Both the position numbers and the translations under genes were made by a program. A DNA stretch of 64,000 nt from contig CALNVZ010003432.1 in assembly GCA_940671915.1 (NCBI GenBank), positions 6,720,526-6,784,525 on the forward strand, in the 5' to 3' direction. Below the pieces are notes generated by a model, which had not been told where the DNA came from, searched no databases, and saw only the letters and a program-made list of their open reading frames with translations. How positions within the stretch are numbered: the first letter of the stretch is position 1; each line of letters starts with the position of its first letter. Shown here one piece after another: positions 18,701 to 30,700 of this stretch. Origin of the DNA: Paracentrotus lividus (lineage: Eukaryota > Echinodermata > Echinoidea > Camarodonta > Echinidae).

Positions 18701-21700
18701 CAATTAGTTAAAAGTTTCAAAATACATAATGGTCCACAATATTTTTTTAGTTTGGAAAAGGACAAAAAAAAAAAAAAAAAAAACTTTCAGTTTCCAGGGG
18801 TACATTGTCATCGCTGCAGAGGCGGCGGAACGAATTTGAAAGTGGGGGGTTACAATGAAAAAGGGGCACTTTTTCTAAAGAGGGGGCACTTGAGACTAGA
18901 GGCTTTAAAAGAAAATTATTCAGATAAGTAGGGGGTTTGCAGAAAATTTGCCTTTAAATTTGTGCTTTTAAAAATTTTAATGGCTTTGTATCTTATATCA
19001 ATGATAAACAAAAGGTATGCGAGCGCGAAGCGCGAGCCGAAAATTTTGAGATAATTGTTCATTATACACCATATTTAGCATCCGTGAGCGCGAAGCGCGA
19101 GCTGAAAATCTGAATTAATTGTGCATTGTATAATGTATTTAGTACCTGCGAGCGCGAAGCGCGAGCTGAAAAATTTGAGTTAATCGTGCATCATATACCC
19201 TATTAAATATCCGCAATCGCGAAGTTCGAGTTGAAATTATGAGCTTAAAAATGGAGTTTATTGTGCATTATATACCCTATATCCGCGAGCGCGATGCGCG
19301 AGTTGAAAATATGAGCGTAAAAATGGAGTTTATTGTGCATTATTATACCCTATTCAGTATCCGCGAGCGCGAAGCGCGAGCCGAAAATTTTGGTTTTAAG
19401 AGACATAAGGAGTAACAAGGGGCACTTTCTTGTATTAAAAGTGCCCCTTTTTAGTAATAAAAGTGCCCCTTTTTACTATAAAAATGGCATTTTATTAGCT
19501 AAGAAAAGGGGCACTTTTGAGTCAGGAAAAGAGGCATTTTTAGGGTGGATGAAAATGTGGGGGGTCACAGTGCCCCCCCTGCCCCCCTGGTTCCGCCGCC
19601 TCTGCATCGCTGACTTAAAAGAATCAATGAACAAAGTCCTTTTTGAAGAAAATTGAAAATGACAATAAAAACTACATCAAAATCTTCATATTTGTTGTAA
19701 TATTTGATTACCTGTGTGGTACAGAAGAGGGACTGTTTGGGAGTGAATCACTAAATAGCGAAGACTGCAAATTGGCAACAGATGCATCATCACTCTCCGA
19801 TGGTCTGTCATGATCTTCAGAATCTGCAGCATCGCTCCTGGTCTCATCCTTATCTGTATCATCGTCATCATCATCCTTATCAATAGTCAAAGAAGGGCAG
19901 GGACAAAAGTTTACTTTTAAAGGGAAATTCCTGTGTGTTTGTCTGATTAGATTGTATAAGAAATTGTTTCAAAAAGTGGGAAAGTGTTGATAACAATTAA
20001 ACTAAGAAATGTTGTATGCTATAAGGTTTTGGAATAACCATAAATAAGAAAACTGAATTCTTGCACACAGAAATGCATAATACACACAAAATACACACAC
20101 ATTTTGGACCTTAACAAATTCAGCTGTTTTTTTTTTTTTTTCATATCATGATTATGAAGGAATTTGAAGAGGAATGCTTGGCAGAGTATTTCTTGAGTAT
20201 ATTCTTCCGAAATGACATGAACAAAGTTGGAAAGCTCACAATAATTTGTTTCACCCTTTTTACAACAGTATTTTCCATATTATACTGAGCACCAAACTTA
20301 GAAGCTATTATCACGTTCAAGTTTAAAATCTTTAACGTTTATAACTAATTCACAACCAATACAATAATTGCAAATTTACAAATTCCTTGGATGTTTTAGA
20401 CTTGATTTGAGATCATCTTGGTGAAAATGCATCTTCAGAACTTTACTTGGGCACAATGTTCTCCTCTGATAAAAGTTAAACCGACCACAAACTGGTGAAT
20501 ACTGGTTAACGCCATCTATGTGTTCTCTCACTCACCCGTACACAACACTTGTAACGCATGTAGTGAGTTAGTCCGACGTACTGCATGCTATTAAATGGGA
20601 GAAGACCAATATTCAACAGTTGCTGGGCCCTTTAATGCAGAGTGCCATATCATCCATGACAATAGGTTATTAGACCAACTTTCAAAGTATTAGTTTGAAA
20701 GGATTTGAAAAACAGTGTTCTCATCATTGATGGGGCTACCCTACTGAACAAGACCAATGAATAAATAAATAAGACGAACCTGCTTGGTTCTCCCTCTGAT
20801 GCTCTTCCTAGATGCGTTGCTAGGGCGACCCCTCCCTCTCTTCTTCTCCATCTTGCTCTGTCCTCCTGGTGATACAGGATCCATGTCGATGGGTTCATGT
20901 TGAGAGGAACGCAGGAGCTTACCGCCTCCAGACTCGGCTTTACGCAGTTCAGGCTCTGGCTTGCTTTCTACAATGATCTGTTGGAATAGACAGGGTGGTG
21001 TATTAGAACTAATAAGCCAAGCACAATCTTTATTACAATCTTCTACTTACATTGTAAACACATTTGTTCACATGATCATAAAATGCAGCTGGATTTATGA
21101 AGAAATTTTTCTTTATTCTGCAGAATAAAAGCTAACATTCAGATAAGGATAACAATAAAAACAACACAAACATATCAATAAAAGAAATATATCAATGAAA
21201 GAAACATTTTCAATGAGAATTTGATTTCTACAGTGGTAATAGTTATGTACGTCCGCAATTTGTTTTTAAGGAAAATATTTGATTTGGATATTACAACCTT
21301 AAAGAAAGTGAGTTAGAAACACATTTACGTGACAGAAGAGATTGTAGTTTGTTCATATATTCATATATTCCTAGCCCCCCCCCCCCCCCACAAAATACAC
21401 ATGTACGTTTGGTCTCAGCTTTCCATTTGGTTGCAGTACACAATTCCTCATCATTGTTTACTCATTTTACTCAGACTGGATAATGATATACATGTAGCAC
21501 TGAAATTACAATGGATAATATATGGAGTTGTTATGAAAATGGATAATACAACTGTAAAATACTTTTTAATACAATAGTATAACAAAAGAAAATTCACTAT
21601 CACTGATAGCACTATAACAAAAATATAAAAACTGGTTAAATACATGAAATTTAAATGATGTAGAAAAATTGAAGAGGATAATAATAGATAGATGAAAATC

Positions 21701-24700
21701 ATGCAGGTATTATTATGCTCAACTTATCTTTATAAGAAGTGCAAGTATGATATTTAAGATAGGTGCGATCATCAGGCATGTAATTAAGTTTAAAGTTCAT
21801 AGTTAAACAATTGCCAATATGCACACAGGCATTTCAAGCACACGGTCGTGCATACCAAACTATGAATATTTAGAGAAATTGATTCAACTGGTTCAAGGGT
21901 CTTCAATTTTAACCAGTAGTTTCATCTCAGTAGGCATATGAAACCCCATTTGTAAGAAGCCAGTTTGGGTTCAGAGAATAGGGTTGGGTTAAGAAATATC
22001 TTCTTCACACTTTTTTTGACAGACTTCAGCTCTGAGCATATCAAGAAAAGTTGGCTAAAATAAAAGCTGAAATTGCAATAGATATGTTTTTTGAACAAGC
22101 AAATTTATCAACAATGAAACTTGGAAATCACATTACTTAAAATCACAACTTTTATTTGCATATAGTGGACAAGCGACGTGATGTTTTCCAATCAATCTTA
22201 ATGCCATAAAACTTCAGAGAAAATTCATAAAAAAATTCAATTTCAATATCGAGGTATCTGTATTCAAATAAGACTTTGGAAATATAAAACTATCACCTTA
22301 CATAGTTTTCAATGAGAAAACACAACATTTGTGGTAACCATAAAACTGTTAAAAAAAACAAAACAAAACAAACATAGAACCCCGATTTATTTATCCTGAA
22401 AAACAAACGATATAAAAAAGATTATTGTACATGCAGTTTACGATCACTGTGAAGGGAATGAATAAACCATCAAATGAAATGTAAATGATCGATGATGACA
22501 TCGTCTGTTAACATTGAATAAAACATGTTTGGATTAGATAAAATAAATAAGAATGAAGACTTTGATATTTGACCCCTAACCTCAGGAGTAGTCTTTTCTC
22601 CAGCTGTTTTGACTGGAGGTTTGTCGACAGGCTTTTCCTTCTCTTCAGCAGATTTAACATTATCCAATTTTTTGTCATCAAGTTTCCTTTCCTTTGCCTT
22701 ATCCGGTTTTTTGACCTCATCTTTCTTTTCCTTTTCAGAGAAAGGGGGTAGATAAAATATGTTACTTACTATCTCATTTTTTAAAAAAATGAAGAGTTGT
22801 TGTAAATGTAGAAAAATTCTGTGTATTTTGTATTTAAAAGAAGGGACGCAAAAATAAAAATGTGCAACATTTTCATTAACTGATGTTAATCAATGGACAT
22901 CTGCACTACGCAAAGTAAATGTCTACTTTTAACAGTGTTCTTTCACTTATTTTTTCTTCTTTTAAAAAAAATAAATCCTGATGAAATCCCACTTTCTGTT
23001 ATCATTTTTTCATATTGTATATTTCTGGTCAGTTTCCTTCGTTGTTTAAACTTTTATCAATTAACAGATTATGGCAAATAATTATTTTTTCATGCTTTCA
23101 TGTTGTGGCTTTAATTTAATTCAAGTTATTTAATTCAAATTAATATAAAGAAGTAACTACCTAATTGTTTAATTCCTTTCAAAATAAATTTCAAATGCTT
23201 TATTAACCATTAACCCAATTTTTTTCTTTTAATTTGATAAAAATAATACGTTAAAGTCCTGTGCGGCACAAATTCTGGAATTCAACATAATACACGATAG
23301 AAGCAGTATATATTTTTTTTCCAAATCATCCAGCACCAGTTGTATTTAAGAGAAAATGAATTGAGTTCACTTGTTCAATGATAGCAAAATGACATGTTTA
23401 AATTTGTCAAAATTCACCATTACATGTTTACAAAAATATAACAACATAATTCTAGCATACATTTGCTCTACAAAGGTTTATACTCACTATATGGGGAGCA
23501 GGTAGTTTAATGCTTAACTCCCATGTTGTACGTACAATCTGTACACTTGTGAGGTTTTCACCACATTCACACCAGTTTTCATGATGACATGTTTAAAAAT
23601 GTGCATTTATTTCAAGATTTACAATTTACAATGCACCACATGCTTAAAAAATATACAAACATGCGACAATTCTTGCATATTTTTCCTCTACAAAGATTAA
23701 TACACACCTCTGTGATATCCTCCTCCCCCTCATCCATAATGGAATCGTCTGCTGCCACATCTGCTCCCTCTTTGTCTTGGGATGTACCACTTTCTGCCAG
23801 GGGGGATGGGAGAAGAAGCTTAGAAAGGGTAGGGGTCTCTGTGTAACAGAGGGGTGGTGGTAATATGAATCATGATTAGTGTGTTGATAAATGAGAAGCA
23901 GTGATGACGAAAACAAATCGAGGGCTTAAAACCAGAACTGTTGAAGTCCATTTTTTTAAATAGAAATTCAGTTAAGTTCACCAAATTCCTGTGTATTCAT
24001 GTGTGTTTGTGCGCCAGAACGGTCTTTGTCTTCACCGGAAATAGACAGTTGTGCAAGACAAATTTCAATGAATTTATACAGTAAATTTGGTGGACTTTAT
24101 AAATGGACTTAGACAGTTCTCGTTTTAAGCCCTCGGTATACAGTCCACTCCAATTATAGTGAGGTACTTGGGACAAAGCCAATTGTCTCGTTATAACAAA
24201 TTCTTATTACACTGAGCATATAGGCTTATGTGCACTTGTTTGAAATTGGGACCAAGAGATTTGCCTCGTTATAATAAAACCTTGTTGTTTTTGTACTCAT
24301 TATTTCAGGAGAGAACTGTATAAAATTGAAAATCTATATTAGTATTTGCATTTAGTGCTCAAATCCTTGAGTGCAGCACATGCAGAATAGGTTCATAATT
24401 CTGAATGCATATTATGTGCAAATTTGCAAAATGAAAAATTGCTTGCTTTTGGGGAGGAGGTTTTGAGAGAACTGATTAGTTTCATTAATGCCTACAGGTT
24501 TAACATTGACAAGAAAGTGAGGTTTCATTCGATAAGAGATAACCTGATTATAACTTCCACAAACAACTAATTTTCATGATCATAGTGTTTGTTCATCTCT
24601 TTATAATTTTTCTTGAATTGAGCACTAAATACAAACACATCAATGTAATGCAATGTTGTCTATATACTATGATACAACATAGAAAGAAATGAGCAAGGGA

Positions 24701-27700
24701 TGGCCTTAAGAAATGGCAGTCAATTCCGGTAGTTTATTTGAATAAGGAAGTTTTTGCTATTCTGTGCTCTTTAATGAGATTAGGATATTAACAGCGGGTT
24801 ATAGTTTTGTTAGCAAAACATGATTTAAATCAAATGATATAAGTGAGAGATTGTGTGATATTTATTTAATGAAATCTGGTTAATATAAACAAATGTAACA
24901 GACAACACATCCCGACACTATGAGGGAGTATATGATCAAATAATTCCACCTCTTGGCTTCAATTTTAACCTGGGAGATTATTTCCTCAAAGAAAATTCAA
25001 AACTGTTATTAAACTCCCTCCTTCTTTTAAAAAAAAAGACAAATTACATGTATAAAGATAATTTTCATGATGCTTTGAAAGTGTTTATGGAAAGTGAAAT
25101 AAGATCAGAATGCATTTCCCTGTGTTCACAAGTACATACTTGAGAATGGTATCAAGAAATGGACGTAAATATGGACTACTTTTTTTTCTTTTTTTTTTTC
25201 TTACAAGTGTATTATGTACCTATTCAAAACATGAATATTTATATCATGGAATATATTTCATCAGCAGGAATATGATTTATTCTTTAGTTATGGCCTATGA
25301 ATATATATGAACATATGAAATGATAATATTATCTAAGAATGGATTAAATAGAAATATTATATTATGAATTTAAAGTGAGAATATATATATTATATGTTAA
25401 AATGGGAAGATATGATAAGAGAAGAGAGTGCTTGTTTAGATTGAAGGTGGTCATGAATTGTATAATATTAAATATCAGAAACAAAATGCACATTGTAGAA
25501 AAATCATGTTAATGTACATTCTATGACTCTTGTTAATGTTTTAAAGAGATGAATACATAATAGAGGTACTCTAAGGGAAAGAACATGTATGATACTTTTA
25601 ATTGTTAATATTTTCCCATCCTCATTTACATAGAGAAGACATAGAAGATAAAGTGTACAATGTAGCTTTTGCATATACATGGAAATGAAATGCCATATTT
25701 CAACACTCCTTGAAGCATTGAAGAGGTAAAGCTGTGTGTGATATTATACACGGAAGAGGTATTTTACTTTTAAACAAAGAAAGCATGTTTATTATTACGA
25801 GGAACCCAAATTTTCATGGGGTGCAGAATCTTCTGGTACTTTGTATATTACAAAGTAATTTGAACTTGATTAAATAGTAGCTGAGAGACAATATTTGATT
25901 TTATGAACGAAGGGGTTAATTTAGAGCTTTCATTTAGTATTTTTGCAAATCATATATTCAATTTAGACATTAAGCATTAAAAGAATGTGAACCCTTTTTT
26001 TTATAAAGAAAATTTTCTATTTAAGCATATCAAATGTCTAATGAGGCAGGTCTATGAAAAAGGTATATGAGGATAATAATTATTCTACCCACAGGGAACT
26101 CAGGAATTTGCGTAAAATGCAGCAACCACTAACCTCATCTGAATTTGATGTATAATGAGTTCATCTGAAATAATGCTCATATACCGTACTACTCAACAAT
26201 AACCAATAAAAATACCTATATTTACTATGATGAGCACAGACCTAAACAATGCTTCTTGAACTAAGAACACTTATTCGGGGCTTAAATTAATCGACAGCCA
26301 CAGAGGCCATGGGGCCTTGGATATCCACCTTACTGGCCTTAATGCGTCTTCCAAACTTCCCTATTTGGCCTTGGAGATTTTAATGCCCCTTCCAGATATT
26401 TGCATTTGTGCTGTACTGAAGAAAATGTGCCCTTTGGAAAAATTGCCTTGCCCTAAAACTGACAAAATTTAAGGCCTGCTGATTTATCATCAAATCAAGA
26501 ATCCCACCTTGAATAAATAACTATATTGGCAAAATCGAAAATATATCAGGGATTGAAATTAATTTGACCCCCCCCCCCCAAAAAAAAAAAAAAAAAAAAA
26601 AATAATAATAATAATTAAAATGTAGCATTTATTATCGTCTTCATATTCTCAATTTGTTATTACTAACATCATTGCTCTTCCAAGAACAAATAAAAATGTA
26701 AATCGTATTAGAATCATCAGCTAAATAATTATATAGTATCTATGGTATCAAGTTATTTAACGTTACAGAACCATTCAACATTTCCAAGTAGACTAAAAGT
26801 AAGAGAGTATGGCATCTATTTTTACACTGTACAAATAAAGGGGGTATTTCAAACAAATGATTACTTTAAGTGTATTACATAAAGGATAGAATATTTGATT
26901 TCTTTAACTTTTTCAAGCCTATTCAGAGCACTTTGGATTAATTCTAAATAATAGCCCCATATCTAAAATTGGATTAAATACCTTCACCAAAATCATCATA
27001 TCTAAGGAGTATTGATCGAATTTGATAGAAATATGAAATAAGTGAAAGACCAACCCTTGACTTTAGATGACACAAGTTGTTTTTGTTTCTCTGCTTCTTT
27101 AGATGGAGGTGTCTTGGTACTGTCTGAGAAGATATGGTTAAATTCTTCTATTGTAACAGCCTCCTGTAGGGGGAAAAACATTGGCATTATCATTATCTAC
27201 TCAATCTTTATCATCTGATGCAGCAATAACATATTTAAATTTCATAATGACCATCATCATTCTTATCTTAATCAAAGGAAGAAGCCTCGTCAAAATCATC
27301 TTTATCATCCTGCACGCATATTTCCAGAATTTGAAATAGAATCATCTTCCTTATCATGCATGTAAAGAGTTTTGGGTCCATCCTCTTCCTGGGACCATCC
27401 TCTTTATCCTCCTCCTTTTCCTTCCCAAAAGCAATATCACCATGATGATAGACGTACATGTACAGCTTAAGAAACAATCGTTACACCAATTTCCTTCCAA
27501 GCTCTCAAACAGTTTGGTCTAATAATTTCCCAAGCTGTAAGTATGGTATTTATAATAAAGTCTGTAAGATGTTGATGTTGTTGTTAAAAAAAAAAATTTT
27601 CTTCATCACATCATCTTAGCTTTATTGTGACTAACAGGATACAATGGTGAGCTGACAATTGCTCTCTGGTAAAACCGTTTCACCAATCAAATAACATATT

Positions 27701-30700
27701 TCAGCACCAGACTAAACACTAAACCCAACTTAAAACCCTACTGCAACCCTAACACAGCACAGAGCAATACTGCTGTCCCATGACGAAAGGAAGGAAGTGA
27801 CATATCAACCAATTTTGAGTTTTATGTTGTCATATTTCATTTAGTGCCAACTTTCTTCTGGCCAAGTTTCATACCAGCTTAAAGATATTGAAAGTAAGAC
27901 ATTTTGAGATTCCATTGTCATCAACTTTAATGGCGGATACATTTTGCTCTTTTACAAAAAATGACATTTTTAGAGTTGCTTCCTTTTGTCATGGGACGGC
28001 AGAAATGTCTTTGCACCAAACTTACCGGTGTTTGATTGCCATCCTTCCCAGCGTTCTTCTCTTCTTCCTGTTGTGCCGTGAGAAGCGAGGACAGCAATGC
28101 AGTCTGGGATACATCGTCTTCTGAAACGACATTCTCTACATCTAACCCACCGGCAGGTTCAGAACTCTGTACATTTCAAAGTGGTTCATCACAGAGCATG
28201 AATTTGGTTTACGAGAGTATTTTACATAGAAACTTATAAATTTCTTTAAGCTTTCAATGAAAACTCACATTTTTCTTCATTATAATATGCATTAATGTTT
28301 CAACCAGCGAACATATTCACATAGAATCTCTCACACCATGTTATACGATTACCAAGCAAATAAATCACTGTGCACATTAGGCTGAACCCAAAATATCTTG
28401 GCTTTAAGATGGAAATATCGTACAGGATGCAGGATAGGTCAATATAATACACAAGAAATGCCCACACACACACTGCATTTGTACGCATCAATTCACTATC
28501 CAAAGCTATAAACAAGAATTTAATCATGTGTGCAAGAACCTTTAAGTTACTGTGTAAGCTAATATTTTTGCCTACATATATTTTTCTTGATTTTGAACTA
28601 ATAAGGAATGTTAAAAGTTTAATTTCCCAATTTTTGTGATTTTTCACAACTATAAATTGCCATATGTGAAGAAGAAATATATAAGATAACCACTTATACA
28701 GGTTAAATCCCCATCTGTATCAATCTGCTATCCCATTTTGGAAGTTGATTATATGGTATGTTATGATTTTATTTTCCGTATAAAAATCAAACATGATACA
28801 TGATTAAAAATACTGACATGATACAGATACTTAAAATGATACGGAGGGAACACTCTATTCAAAACCCTAAATAAAATGGCTCTTTTCTTCCTAGAGGTCT
28901 GCATATAAAACACATGAAAAGCACAGCTTATTCAAACTCACCTCAACAATGACGATTGGCTCTGTTTCTACGACAGGCTCCTCCTCCTCTGTCGGGGTGG
29001 GTGGGGCTTGTTGCTTAGGAGGCGGAACTTTGGCAGGTCTGATTGGTGGACGTTTTTTGTTTGGAGACTGAAGGCTGGCCTTCAACTTCGCTGCTTTAAA
29101 ATCAGAAGTAGCATTGACAAATGTGACTAATCATTATATTTTTACTGACGTGTACATGTGAATGTATCAGGAAGATGGGAGCGTAAATGTTTGTTTCTTT
29201 ATACACTTCCTATACATTACCATTCAACAGTCATTTCTTGATATTTAAATTTTGAAGGTATCCAGTTCTCCAATTTTATGGAGTTTCAGAAAAATAATTT
29301 CAAGGATCCTGCTGATCATGCCCTGACCCTACAGGAAATTGGTATATTTTGATATCTTGAAGCTTAGTGAGAGGGCCCAATCTGCTCCCTTCAGCAAAGG
29401 CTAAGACTATGTTAGCCAGTATGAACAAAATTTTCATAGACATATTACCACGCTATACATCTACACTAAAATTCCTTACAAAGCATGCACAGTAAAACCC
29501 ATTTTTTAAACAAAGGAAGAAATATGTAATTCCAATTACTTTCAAGTACTAGAGTAGGGCTGCGTTTCACCAAGTCGCTCATAAATAACCAACATCTTTA
29601 CGAGTGACTGGTTATCAGTTTTTGTGCTAAATGATTATTGTGATTAGTATAGCACCCAAGAACATGTTCCAGTTGTTCGTAAAGTCATTCGTAACTCCAA
29701 ATACGACTTAATGAAACGCCACGCTTGAGAACATGCTGAAATCCTATCTACTATGCATCTAACCTGCAATTGCTGCAGATTTAGCCTCTGCTGCTAATCT
29801 CTTGGCTTCCAGAGCCTCCTCCTCTAGACGTTTCTTCCTATGATCACACAAAGATTAAAAACAATCATGTTATTCTCATTCTCATATTTCAACTGCTGTT
29901 TGCTTAATATTGGCATATATTCCCAAATTGTTTTCTATCCTTGGGTTTATGGGTTTATGCCAGGTTTTAATAGCTTCTGACCACCCAAGTATTAAAAAGT
30001 TAGCTGGATTCAGGGACGAATATCACCATGGGTTTGCCATACCTTGTACCTAGTGTTCATCACTTCCGAATGGTCCCCTGGGAACCAACTGGAAGTATAA
30101 CTTGTTGTTTGACGAGAGTGAATGTTGTGCAGAATTTAAGTTGGGGGTTAAATATGTTCTTGGATAGCAGCTTTGAAGGCCATATAGCTCAGTTGGTAGA
30201 ACACCAGCTTGTAATCAGGAGGTCTCAGGTTCGAATCCTGATGGAATCTCATTTTCTTCATGCATTTTTTTCAATATGATATATTTCTGGTCATTTTCTT
30301 TCATTGTTCAAAGTTATTATTATATAACATGTACTTCATCTGTTTATCCTCTGTACCAAATAGAAACTCACTCTTGTATTTCAGCCCATATCTTAGGCAG
30401 CTGGTCATCTAACTGACCACTCTGTATATTGTGTATCTCCTCCTGAAGTTGCCTGAACTTCCTGCGGTCATCAGATATTTGATGTCGGAGCTCTTCAATC
30501 CTCTCCTGTGTCATTCGACGGACAACCAGGTCAACAGGTGTCTCAACCTCTCCCTTCTCACCACTCCTCTTCCTCCTGCAATTGAGCAAAGATAGAATTA
30601 GAGAAGAGAAGGTAGATCAAGAAAGATGCAAACAGATTATGAACAATGTATTTAAAACAAAGCAACACTATAATGTCGCAAAGGCCAAGTGATTTGTTCC

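Noticed and set aside
19019-19385. CRISPR-like repeat array
   Set aside because: The unit spacing is regular, but the spacers are copies of each other, it lies inside a eukaryotic transposon in an intron, and there are no cas genes.
30178-30252. Functional tRNA-Thr gene
   Set aside because: The T-arm and box motifs are good, but the acceptor stem does not pair, the anticodon stem is poor, and the downstream body recurs elsewhere. It is called a SINE head.
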